Below are positions 23,588 to 35,300 of a stretch of 64,000 nucleotides of DNA, in pieces; position 1 is the stretch's first letter; every line of letters begins with the position of its first letter. The stretch comes from Toxoplasma gondii ME49 (Eukaryota > Apicomplexa > Conoidasida > Eucoccidiorida > Sarcocystidae): contig NC_031474.1 of the NCBI RefSeq assembly GCF_000006565.2, positions 1,771,662 to 1,835,661 of the forward strand, given 5' to 3'. The notes below the pieces were generated by a model. It saw nothing but the letters and a program-made list of their open reading frames with translations. It made no database searches and had not been told where the DNA came from. A program made the translations under genes and the position numbers.

Positions 23588-26388
23588 CAAGCAATGTGCT
23601 ACGCAGGATGCAACTACACAACATTGTCGCCGTTTTTTTTCGTGGGGGAACAGGTGAAGTCGATCGAGGTTTTACGTCTGTCGCTGTTCGCTCTGAGGGC
23701 GGAGTGTTGAAGAGCTGCAGGGTGTCTCGGAAGGCCCTCTGTCTCTCTCCTTCGTCAGAGGCTTCAGTTGCGCCGTCTTGTCTTCTCTCCTCGGAGCCCG
23801 GGGATCCTGGAGTGTCTCCTCTCTCCGGTTCCTCCAGAGCAGGACAGGACGCGAATGAAACCGAGAAAGACGGGCGCGGCTCTCGGCTGCGCCGTCCGCC
23901 CTCTGGCGGCATGGCGGGCACGAGAAAGTGGAAGCAAAGCCAGGATTAACAGGGAAAAAGCAACTTAAAGGACTCCGAAGGAAGCCAGAGGAGCTCACGG
24001 AGGCCGCACGCAGAAAGGGCGGAACTGCAGTCGTCGAGGACTCGAAGGCAGCGAAACGAAAGCAGAAACGCGCTTCAGCGTTTGACGGTCTCCCTCTCTC
24101 CGGGGTGTATTCAAGTCTTTACTCTGGAGAGAAAAGCTAGGTTCTAGCTCCAGTAGTTGAGGCACTCGTTGCATGCGTAGCCAACTCGACGACGGAAGGT
24201 CGGAAGAATGGGTGGGTCGATGGGGCTCACGTAAGGGTAGCGGAATCGACGGAGGGCCTCTTGCGCAGAAAGTCTTTTTTGACAGAAAAAACATGTACCC
24301 TTTTCTGAAGTCAGGAAGTTCAAGGTTCAACGTCCCCGACATTGGGGGTTTCCGGTTTTTGTGGGGGTCGCTGTGTGAAACAGACGGTCATTTAGGATAC
24401 CCTCTTGCATTCCTTTAGCAGGCTTGCAGACGGACGTCCGGCACGTGGAGAAGTCCAAGCACTTCAGTAGGAGAGACTCGAGGTAGCCGACAGGACACAT
24501 CGGCGAAGAGACACTTCAGCCAGAAACCCCTCATAGTTTATCCGGATACAGTGTCAACGACCGTCTGTCTTTATATACTCACGGGCAAATACACCGTGTA
24601 TTTACACAACCTTGGCAATTCCTCGAACGCCCGACGAGTTCCTGACTCGACATCCAATGCCGCCGGCGACGAAAAACGAAATCGAGAGGAGAGCTACTGG
24701 GCTCTTTCCTCCACGATGGGCGGCGTCCATCCTGCGTACAGATGAGAATAAAACCAACGACTAGCCGACACAAAGGTAGTTCGTTTCACTGTATAGCTGG
24801 CCTCGCTGCGTTTCTCGGCAGTTCAGCTTGTAGTTGTAGGGAATGCGGCGCCTTTCAGCGGCTTTTTCGTCTTCACGAAAGGAAGTGCGCCGGTGCTTTC
24901 CGCGGAGAATTTCGAGCTCGAGTCAGACCGCAGAAACTCGCGACTTTCCGGTGAATCCGCTCAAGAAATCAACGTCTGGGTATGGGAAGCAAGGTACAGA
25001 GAATAAGTTGAGGGCTCAAACGCACACGTTTCTCTCGAGTGCATGAGCAAAAATGTGCCTCGGCAGCGGACACGAACTCTGGAGGAAAGGCTAGCGAAAA
25101 GTTGAGGTGTACAGACAGGGCAGCGAAGTCCGGCGTCACGTTCATGTCTGACGAAGGCAGTCCGCATAAAAAAAGCGAGAGAAGCATTTTTTCAGCACCA
25201 CGCGCCAGACATGGGATGCTCAGCCCCATGTTTTGCATGGGGAAAAGTCGAGTTACTTTTTTTTCTTGGGTCACTCTCTGAGATGCGGTCTTCTCATCTT
25301 CAGAAAGTGACCATGATGTACAAGGGACCCCTCGTCGCAACTTGTGCTGGTTGTCCCTCGTAGGCCGCTTTCCCGAAACAGGGCAGGAATGAGAAAACCC
25401 AAGGGTTTCGGCTTGGGTGTCGACCGTGTCGATGTTATAACGGATGACGACTGAGAGGGAGCAAATGATGTCGACGACAATAGGTCACCCGACCGTGGTG
25501 GCGACACCGCTTGCAGGTTGATGCGGCGCTCGATCCGGGCGTGCACACCGGTATTGGTGAAAAAAAACAGGCAGGAAAGCCGAGGGCGTACCTTGTGAGA
25601 AAATCAAAGAAATGCCGAATGAGAATATAGGCAAAACATGGGATGGATAAATCAAGAAAAAAATTAACGGACTTCGCAGAGAAGGCCCCTTTTCTCAACA
25701 GGCGCCACGTGAAACTGTCTCGTCTCGGGGTATAACGGGCGCGCGACCAAAGGCCGCGAAACTGATAGGGACGACTGTACGAGGTGACGCAAACAACAAG
25801 AGAGTTCAGCTGCACGTGTGACTTCAGTGTGCAGACTATTGTTGAAATACCAGATTGTCATTCACTACTGCAGCTCCTCTGCAGTCGATTTCCATAAGGA
25901 AAGAACCGCCAAGATGTCCTCCCTCGAAGCGAAAGGCGGGCCATCATGGAGGAACACACTCGAAAAACACGACGCAGATAAAACAAGGACCAGAGCAGCA
26001 CTGTTCCTCTTTCCCCAGACTGGAAAACACCCCCTTCTGCCGCAACCTGGATTCTCATGAAGAGGTTTACGTTTGGCGGAATCCCAACAGGGACGGGAAA
26101 ATGCCGACCTACAACAGAGTCCACCGAGCTGGCTTGCCTCAGCCCCAGTGAGGGACGAGAGATCATCCAAGAGGGGCCCCTCTTCCACTGCAAACTGAAT
26201 CGATGGGAGAAAAGGCCCTCTAGTGTGTAAATCCTTGCTACAGCCAATAACAGGGACTCCTATAACCACAAAAACCAAACCATCAACTCTAGACCACGGG
26301 AGAACCACATTCTACTGTGTAACTTCCTGTTACACGCTACAACTGCGACTCCTATGTTCTAAAACTCACCTTCGCCGTGTCCCTGAAG
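23588..26388. other. 5' flank of the CNB gene and unresolved DNA
   Basis: A minus-strand open stretch 23912-23660 (ATG, Glu/Arg/Ser-rich, possible donor gtaaaa) could be an upstream coding exon or 5' UTR of the cyclic-nucleotide-binding protein gene. Its donor is phase 0 while the next acceptors need phase 1. Beyond about 24.0 kb, open frames on both strands (24968-25340, 25271-25546, 25435-25815, 25858-26308) overlap one another and show no recognised domain. Confidence 0.3.
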
Positions 26389-26664
26389 TCACCTCATGCA
26401 ACCTTCCCATGCACCGGCAACTGAGGAAACAACAGTGACCGCCAGAATCCACCAGGAAATAGTCTTGTAGGCGTGAAGCACATTTGCCACCCTTACAAGG
26501 GCCTCCAGCGTAACAGCTAGTTTTACGAAAGGACATGCAGCAAAACTTCCCGCGGGAAAGTTCTCGGGTTCAGGCCCTAATGAAGTACACTTGACACCTT
26601 CAGGCTCTCTGCCTTCCGTGAGTGTGTATTTGGAAGAGAGAACTTTCTTTTCAGTCAGGTTCAT
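26389..26664 (-). CDS. Candidate small membrane protein or exon, 91 codons
   Basis: Unrecognised. A true ATG at 26664 opens a 91-codon frame (MNLTEKKVLSSKYTLTEGRE...) ending at a stop at 26389. The C-terminal third holds a hydrophobic helix (ISWWILAVTVVSSVAGAW) preceded by an amphipathic stretch (LAVTLEALVRVANVLHAYK). This is compatible with a single-pass tail or with an exon of a larger membrane protein. There is no competing long frame on the plus strand. No homology or splice partners were found, so chance cannot be excluded. Confidence 0.25.
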   Translation of the reverse strand: MNLTEKKVLSSKYTLTEGREPEGVKCTSLGPEPENFPAGSFAACPFVKLAVTLEALVRVANVLHAYKTISWWILAVTVVSSVAGAWEGCMR

Positions 26665-27266
26665 CCCGAAACCTATTGCTCACCGTGTTGTTCATGGCGC
26701 GAGTTAGCGCTTTGTACCCGGGGACATCGCAGCACCACCTGTTCTGCAGGATATGTGCAGTCAACTTGCGTCGGTGTCTCTGTCATCGCCATCTGTTAAA
26801 TACGGAATCTAACCTGACATGAACCATTCTCTTCGCCAACCCATGAAATTAAACACCTTGGATAGTGCTTAACTACGACAGTGGTATTAGGTTCAGCGGT
26901 GTGGAGCTGAGTTCTGGAACAACGGCACCAAAGCTGCAGCAGAAGAGTAGGCCGCTCCGAAATCTGACGACCGCGACAAAGGTATCACGCTTTGTTTGGT
27001 AACGTGCGATGGCCACGGACGCATAAGGTCTTTTCACAGGGTTCTCTTAAGGAGTTGCTCCCCGGGAAACAGCTCACCCTCAGTTTCGTATCCTGTGAGC
27101 GCGTGTCACCGAAACTCTGAAAGTTCGGACAAATCCGCGAGACGCATCAGTTGTGGAAAACCCTGTCGCGCAAATGTACATAGATGGGGCCAAGACATCA
27201 CAATCACATGCTGAGACTGACTGCACATCTGTATCCATTGACTAATATGCCCCAGCACTGAGCGTC
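26665..27266. other. No gene seen
   Basis: No convincing open frame, repeat or RNA gene on either strand; only a short plus-strand frame near 26996-27214. Confidence 0.4.
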
Positions 27267-27717
27267 CTACGCCCTGCAGAAGAATCCCTGTTCTACGTCA
27301 ATACGTCGGGGCCAGAAAAACCACTCTTGTAGGCCTTCTTGGTAGTAAAAGCCTTCGAAGTCGCGTTCAGTATACCATTCCCTGTTAAGTCCGTGTTGAT
27401 GGCTGAAGGAGAGGGGGGGACAAGACCCTTTATTCACCCTTGCCGGGAGTTGCTTCCGGTTCAATAGCTTGGCGCCACAGAGTTGAGGGCAGGCCGGCAA
27501 GTTCGCTAGGAGATTCCCTGTGGAATTCCGATCCTTTTAGCTGTTCGCATGTCAACGGGTACATGTTCTGGGCTGTCGGATCCCTGTGAATGAGGGTGCA
27601 GTACGAACAACGGCGAAATCGCAGGATGGGTGGCAGTGTTGAGTTACATCGAAGTCTGGAAGGATCAACCGGTTGGACCACGTTGACGCCCGGATCGCTG
27701 CCGCCACCCCACCACAT
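27267..27717 (-). CDS. Candidate two-exon fragment, unrecognised
   Basis: An ATG at 27717 opens a frame (MWWGGGSDPGVNVVQP...) of about 94 codons ending at PGKG with a donor-like gtgaat. About 45 bp downstream, after ctctccttcag, another minus-strand frame (HQHGLNREWYTERDFEGFYY...) runs to a stop near 27267. The two are composed like real protein, with many aromatic, Cys and Arg residues and little low complexity. The direct join changes phase and the intron would be unusually short. SDPGVNVVQP is loosely reminiscent of the Gly-Val-x-Val-x-x-Pro segment in GT8 glycosyltransferases, but this is too weak for a call. Confidence 0.28.
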
Positions 27718-30000
27718 GGTGTCGAATTTCGAAAAGCCAGTTCCACATGAACGAAATAGTTCTCTAAATACTCACAAAGGAACTAACTACCCTGCTTCAC
27801 GAAAACGTTCCAGAGAACGAAAGCGCGACCGAATGAAGTAACGGCGGGCGGGCGCTACGCTACGGCCAGCGAAGCTGGCACGTTCACCCACTCCCACGCT
27901 AGACGAGCGGAGCTGTACTCCTGTTTGCGCAACGACTGTATACGGAGGAGCCAGCGGTTTCATTGTGCCGTCGTCGACGCAACCGGCTTACGTTTAAAAG
28001 GGCATGCGCGTCTCGGGTGAACCAGCCATTCCTTTCACTACATAATACACATCTCCCTCCCGCAGATATACTGCGTTCCAAACATAAAAACATATGCAGA
28101 AGCAGATGCTGTGAGCGTCAACAGAGGGGCCATGGTCGGCTCCCTCACTGAATTGACTGTAGTTCCAGAAACTGTATTTCGCGACGGACACTTGCGCGAA
28201 TAGCGGTGTGCATCGCACACAACACCGAAGAGGCGCCGGTCAACAGGAAGTTAGTGGCGCGTTGCGTAGTAATCCTTGTTTAGTTAAACCGTACGGAGCA
28301 AACTGCTTTCGTAACAACAGAGCCTGTGTTCTCTCCTGACGCCACAGTGTAGGGCATTTCTTGTGCCCACGTGAATCGACACGTCGTGATGTGACAGCCG
28401 TCAATCCACGTTTGGATCTGCACGCTGACGTGAGTGTTGCACCTGAGGATAGCCTCTAAGCATGTCCAGCACCTTTGAAATGAATGCCGAATAGAGAGAG
28501 TCCGCTCCGGAACCTTTGGAAAAAACGTATGTGCGAGCTTTACCAGTGAACACTTTGGCGCATTTTGCGGGACCCACTGAATGCAGAGAACAGAGTGGCA
28601 GTGCTGTGCTGGCCAGTTGGCTGCACACTGCATCCTGTTGGTAGGAATGTACATTCTCTGGCTGTTTGCTTGTATTCTTTGCTTCTCTGAGTTCGGCCTC
28701 GATAGGGCGGTCCCGCCCCTTCCAACTGAGGTTCCGGAGAACAGAAGACCAAAGAAGTCGGTTCCGCTGGGTGAGCGCGCATTCCAACTTCACTAATTCA
28801 GGCGAAGTGCATTCGCTTCAAGCTGTGTGCCCGTCTAGCTTTGCCTGCATCGATTGCTCAATAACGCGGAGTGAACCGTGTAGACGCACTCTTAGGCCAC
28901 GCGTTCCCCGTTTGGTTCAGCGTTACAGCTCATAGCGCTGGTGGAAATCAAGAAGTCAAAGCGCTTCAGCAATTTGAAACCCGGATCTGTGGGCATTGCA
29001 ACACATCAGGTAAAGAATCGGAGTCGTATTCAGTATCCTAGGTACTATACTGTCACTGTTTATCTGACCTGAGTTATACCAGTGTGAGCGAGTCAGGTAC
29101 AGACAACCAAGTTCCTTGCGACTGCGGTACACCACCACCCTACTGGACTGGTTAAGACAGCTGACGGTGGTGGATGTCAATGCGCTACCCGCATATGAGA
29201 CAGCTTCAATACCGAGTGCTGGAGGATTGGCTGTTGATTGTTTAAGCCCATTGTTTCATTCGCTAGTCCACACTGAAATCAAACATCCCCAGAGATCCAT
29301 CAAAACTGGGGGGGACAGTCTAGCACCCCCTGTCGTCGACTGCCGACAGCGGAACAATGGGGACAGAAAAAATTGAGAATACCAGCAGTCTCGTGTATCA
29401 CTCACGCGCACTGACTAGAATCGGGATTCCGTCGTCCGCGAGGCTGCTCCAAAACAATATTTCCCGGTCGGCCATACACCAGTAGTAAAAACTCTTATTC
29501 CTAGAGTCAGGCACTCTGTCAGTTATACACACTTTTCTCGCAGACTTAGCGTTTGTTGAAGGTATGAGTCAACCATGTCACGACATAGCGGGTCGTACAT
29601 CGAACACTACCGGACGCTGGGGGCTGGTCGATCGATCTAGGGAACACACAAATCGCCCCTTTTCTTAATGCGGAAACAAAATGAGCAATCAAAAGAACGG
29701 TGTAGGAGAGCCGTATTTATTACAGAAGTACAGCTTCTCTCTCCAGGCGCGGGGATCAATGGCCCCCGTGCACCGAGCATGCTCGATTCAGTTATCGATG
29801 CAGCAGCTCTAGATCACGATTCCAGCCCACACGAAACGCCCGTTTCATTATTATCGTTCTACTATTAGCTCTGCATGAATTGAAAGTTTACTCCTTTCCA
29901 GCGCACAACACACGTTTTTTCTCAATTGTTTACTTTCCTTTCGTGTCGTACCAAATTTTGCGCTTTTGGCCCTATTTCCCATCTTCACAAATCCAGAAAA
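27718..30000. other. Unresolved region upstream of the oocyst wall protein
   Basis: Minus-strand frames at 28793-28280 and 28218-27899 look partly coding-like, but two frames compete across 28.3-28.6 kb and no exon chain could be built. The interval 28.95-30.0 kb is lower in GC, has no convincing long frame, and should hold the promoter and 5' UTR of the oocyst wall protein gene. No core promoter element was identified. Confidence 0.3.
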
Positions 30001-32184
30001 ATGAAGCTCGTTTTTCCTGCCGTTTGCGTCGTGGCTCTGTCGTCGGAGACGTTGCTCAAACTAGCGTTGGGGAACCCTGGAGGTAAGGGTTTTCTCGTAG
30101 TTAACAATCACGATCAACAGCCTTAGATAGCCAGAACAAGCATGGACTCTACGACAACGAACGAGACTGCCGCCGCCGTGGAGTTGTGATTGGGCTACAA
30201 TAGAAAGCAGATGGCATCCTACGGCAGTCCATGAGGATTAATCCCGCTCCTTGAATACGTTCTTTCTGCTCCTTGTGCCTGTGTGCAGTGCCTCCTGTGC
30301 CATCATGCCCACCGGGTTTTTCGTTGGAACAAAGAGGATGCGTGAGGTCCAGACAAGTTCCACCCATTATGCGGTGCGCGAAAAAGTCGGTTTTGGCGGG
30401 AAACGAATGCGTGACAACTGAGTTTGCTCCCAGCATCGAGGTCTGCCCTGAGGGCTTCATCGAGAAGAACCGCAAGTGCCGGAGAGTCGTAAACGCCCAA
30501 CCGCAGCTGGGCTGTAAACCGGGGTTTACCCTTCAGAACGGCGGCGACTGCATCCGAGTCACAGAAGACGACATTATCACGCGATGCCCCCCTAAGAGCA
30601 AGCACACAAGCAAGGGATGTGTGACCGTGGAGAAACTCGATGTCGTTCCCAGTAAGCCTGCGCATCACTGTCTATACAAGAAAGGCACATACATTAACTT
30701 CTCTGTTGCCGTTTCGCGTTGCTGTTTGGAATGCAGGCTGTCCACGAGGCTACGAGCTAAAGAAGAATGCGTGTATCATGACTCAGAATATCGAACCAGT
30801 GCCTTCTTGTCCTCAAGGATTCGCCTTCGAAAGTGGCGCGTGCGTCCGCACGGGTGCAGTGCCGCCTAGAGTCTCGTGCCCTAGAGGGTACAAACGACAA
30901 GACAACGGATGTGTACTCTTCGAGAAGCACGACCTCGAAGCCTTCTGCCGGGATGGGGAATATGACGGGTATGTCATTCCACATAAAAGCACGCTGGTTC
31001 CACCGTATGTTTCTCTCACATCTCTGCACCTTTGTTCACTCCACCGAAATACGTTGGTGGTGATTCCGCTTCCTTACAAGTGACTGCGTGGCCATCCAGT
31101 TATCCTCTTGCGAGAAAGAGAAATGGATTTCAACGTTCTCAGTCTTACTCATGGTACCGTAGCTCGTCAAACATCTAGAACAGTGCGGTGCATCGCCTGC
31201 GAAAAACATATTCGGTGCCTTGGCTACTTCCAGAATCCTACATGTCTGTGTTGTACCCATAAACCGCTTTTTCAGCGCGTCGGCATGCTCCATGCATGCA
31301 TACGGCACCGAAACGGAGATGCTGGATCCGAATGGTGTTCCCTGCTTCTTGTGCTTGACAGGAAAAAACACTGCCGGAAAACTACGACGCAGCCAGCGCT
31401 TCCGCACTGCCCTGCTGGGTTCTCGTTCCAGAACGGAGAGTGCGTCCGAGTCCAGGAGGACATTGCTAGGTTGGAGTGTGGTAAAGGATTTACCCTGCAT
31501 GAGGACAGGTGTGTGAAGGAGGTGACGGTCGCGGCGGAACTTCAGTGTCCGCCCGGTGCGACGTTGATGAAAGACAAATGCGCGATTTTGACAAGCGAGA
31601 AACCTGCGGTTACGTGTCCAGATAAGTTTATAATGGCGGACGGGGTGTGCAAAAGCGCAGACGTGCGACCTGCTGAGTTTGTCTGCCCCAAGGGCTATAC
31701 AATGGACAGAGGCACTGGGGGCTGCGTCCGGTCTACCACAGCAAAACCTGCCCTTTCGTGTGAGCGTGGTGAACTGAAAAAAGGCGAGTGTTCGATGATC
31801 CAGACTGTTCCCGCAGAAACCGCCTGCATCTTGGGCGGAGCGCTGACCCCTGACGGATGTGTGTTCATCGACACGGCGCCTCTCAGCCACCGATGTGGTG
31901 CAAATTTCAAAATGGACATCAAGGGTCAGTGCGCGACAGTCGAGACGATCGACCCCGAACACATTTGCCCCCCCGGCTTTGCTCCCTCCGGAACCAAAAA
32001 AGCCACATGTGAAAGGTTTCTGACTTCACCGGCGGCGATCAAGTGCCCTGCAGGCTTCGAGCCTGCCGGCACCAAGTGCATGAAAACGGCGCGCATCCAA
32101 GCCATCGCCTCTTGCCCCCACGGGTTTGTTTTCCACGAAGGGGCGTGCATCCCGTACAAAGCCAACGGCAAAAAGAAGCTCTAG
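30001..32184 (+). CDS. OWP1: Oocyst wall protein (COWP/OWP family), 4 exons
   Basis: Structural protein of the oocyst wall, secreted through wall-forming bodies in the family's known members and cross-linked through many disulfides. Exons: 30001-30082, 30289-30651, 30737-30968, 31362-32184. All phases agree and the total is 499 residues. Exon 1 encodes almost exactly a signal peptide (MKLVFPAVCVVALSSETLLK...). The rest is a chain of about 30-residue Cys-rich units of the form CPxGFxxxxGxCV...PxxxC, for example CPPGFSLEQRGCV, CPQGFAFESGACV, CPKGYTMDRGTGGCV and CPAGFEPAGTKC, ending in a Lys-rich tail (ANGKKKL). The Cys spacing and CPxGF motifs are the Cryptosporidium/Toxoplasma oocyst wall signature. 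Calling it OWP1 rather than a paralogue rests on length and on its neighbourhood to ATP synthase alpha as I remember it; the family call is firm. Confidence 0.92.
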
Positions 32185-32348
32185 GACGCGAAGAGCTGTC
32201 AGCTACCCTCCGAACTATCTGTATCTACAACAGTGTGCAAATACACGGCAGGTGTCCAGTTTGTGTCTTTGGGGAGTTGAGTCCCGAATCAAGCGTTTTT
32301 CGTGGATCGCATTTTCCTAATAATTGTCCCGGGAGACAGACACACACG

Positions 32349-35300
32349 CTACGAGCGTTTGACAAAGTCCGTGACCAAGGAGTAATGGTCCGAGCACGGC
32401 CAGAGCTGCACAGGCAAAACACGAAAAACACGACTTATGGCGGTGGAGGAATATCTTCCGCTCTGGTTTCTTCGAGACAGCCCACATGGAAGCCCACACT
32501 TTCGAAAAGAACATGCATTCGAGAGGGATTAGAGTTGCGAGTGTGAGGCTACCTCTGCTGTCCTTACCCGCGGATCCGCGGACAGCGAGAACCGATGCTT
32601 AGGTGAGCACAGAGCCTCTGCATGCGCTATCGAACTCACTTTGTTTGGACAGCAACCGTACGACTTGGCGTTTGCCAGAGCTGGCAGCTGGTAGATGCGC
32701 GCAACCTGCATTGCACCGCCAGATGAAAACGCACGCAGACAGGAGCACATGCATGCCTGAACAGAAAGGCTCTCTAGTTGAAACAGCATTCTCAGACGTA
32801 TCCGCGGTGACCCGACACATCCTACACGTGCCTCTCCAAGAATAACCATCTACGGGGCATCCTGTAAAGAACGCCTTCTGGTATGAAGGCCCGCGCCCTT
32901 CAGAACACGCAGATGGCCTTTGTTCACAGAGAAGCAACTTAGTTTCGATTTGCGGGAGACTTACGTCGAGCGACTTTGAATGGTAGAAAATGTAATCGAT
33001 GCAGCCCTTTTGCCATCCGTGGTAAGCGGTGAAGGCCGGCTCCTCCATGACCACTTGAGGTACATTTTGGGTCGAGGCCTCTGCCGCTTGTTCTGGAGAG
33101 ACCGAAAAAAGTCACGTGCGCTGCCAATGCTGATGAAGCACTCAGTTCCCACCTTGACACGCAACGAGTTTCGAGCTTTGTGAAAAGCTGAAAGAATGAA
33201 AGGAACGTCCTCGAACCCAGGCACAGTCTCACCACCAAGCGCATGCCTTTTCGTGCTACCTTCGGAAATCTGTGCTCAGAGAACATTTACTGGCTTGACA
33301 CGAACACCCAGATTCTTCTGTTGCGTTCCATCGTGGTGTGTCATCCGTAATCCTTGCCCGTCCCTTCTTCAGACTCGCCGCAAATCTCCCCGCATATATA
33401 TATATATATGTATGCGTATATATGTACATATATATATATATATGCGTATATATGTACATATATATATATATATATATATGCGTACATATGTACATATATA
33501 TATATATATAAATGTATATATGTCTACATTTGTGCGCCCCTGCTGTATGGTGATTCTTTATGCTTTTGCACCACTTTTGTATTACTTCTTTTTCCTTTTT
33601 CGATTCCCTTTGCGTCGCTCCTGTATGGTGTGTCTGTGGCTGTTTTCTGCACCCTTCGCTCATGTGTCTGACCTTTTTCCCCGTTTGTGCGTCTTGTCTC
33701 GTCACTCTCACTGCCTAGGGTCGGGAGAGCGTAAGCGCTGTTGAATCGGAGAGGGAGCGTGATGACAGCACTGGATCTGAGCGCCGGCTTCCAGTGGTTC
33801 AGGCCCTGCGCCTTGGCACCGCCTGGCGACGAAGCCGTTCTGCTCAGCCCTGGCGTCTGGAGCGTGTCAAACACAGGCGTGTTTTCGAGAACCTTGTAGA
33901 GGTCTTGCAACCACTGTGAGCTGGTCGACGCTCCAGCATGCGCGGCGCAAGAGACGCCAGCCGTCGCCTGGGTGCGTACGCAGCCCGACGCCTCTCCGGG
34001 ATCCGCCATCCCGCCGGGGACGCTGTGCGAATGGTGGAAGTGAGCACTCGTCTGGCTAGCCGAGAAAAAAGGCCCCGGGTCCAAGCTGGTCATCACCTGC
34101 GCCTCTCGCGGAGAGCTGTGACAGGGCAGAACAGCCGGAGACGCTAGGAATGATCGAAGAAAGGAAACCCGCCGGAATATGCACCAGTGTAGTCCTGCGG
34201 AGTAAGGGACCGTGCAGTGCAGCATCCACACCTGCTCGGCTCGCAGCGTCACCGCAACGCGTTCACGGAAGACACGATCGAGCTCAGGCGCCCACATCAA
34301 ACGCATGCAGGGAAACCACCTGACGCAATCAACCCAGCGACGGATCGCGAGTCAACACCCTGCTTTTCAAGGCTGTGACAAGAGACGAACTCCCTTCGAG
34401 GCGCACCGTGGAAAACAGTGACGCGTGGCAACACCGAATCGAGATGTGCAGAAATAGTTGAAACAACAAGGAACCAGGCCGCAAAACGAACGCCGCACAC
34501 ATGGAGGTTTCCACACGAAATGACGCTCTGGCATTTGCGTGTATCTCGACATCCACCTATCGACTCTCCTTTACCGCCTATTGCCACCCCTTGAGTCACA
34601 TGAACATATATATATATATATATATATATATAAACATGCCCGCTAGCGTGTATTCAATGACCCACACGCATGTGCGCATATGCTATACATAAACCTTACA
34701 TATTTATATATAATTATATATGTGTATATATATATATATATGTAAACTGTATGGATGTGCATATGCATAACGCCGAAAAAAGGAAGTTGGCGAAAACCGA
34801 ACTCTGTTTCTGAGTTTCTCGTCGCGCCGGAGGCTCCTCACCTGACCACGGTCGCGCCCCTGCCTTGGTAGCCGGCCGCGTCCATCCGGTACGTGTGCCG
34901 TTCCATGAGGAATTGTCCTGCAGAAAAGGGTACAAAAGAACTTGGTCAGAAATTCAGAACTCGAGTTTCGCTGTTCGACTGCTTTTTGAGAGATGCCTGA
35001 TGACCCGCTGACACGCGTTCCACTGGAGTCGAAAACTGAGATATGAAAACGTTTGTCGAGTGCGATTGTCGGATAACAGAGATCTCGCGAACCGCAGGAA
35101 AAACTCTTCTAAATCACAGAAATACTGCTTCACGTGTGTCTCCCTCAGTGCCATCAGCTAGTCGATTGTCTACCACCACCCACAAACATATACAAGCATA
35201 TGCATATATATAAATATATATGTGTCTGTGTATAAATACAGGTACGGGCATGCAGGAATGCATAGACGCACACAGGTGAGCACTGGCGGCCGCTTAGCGT

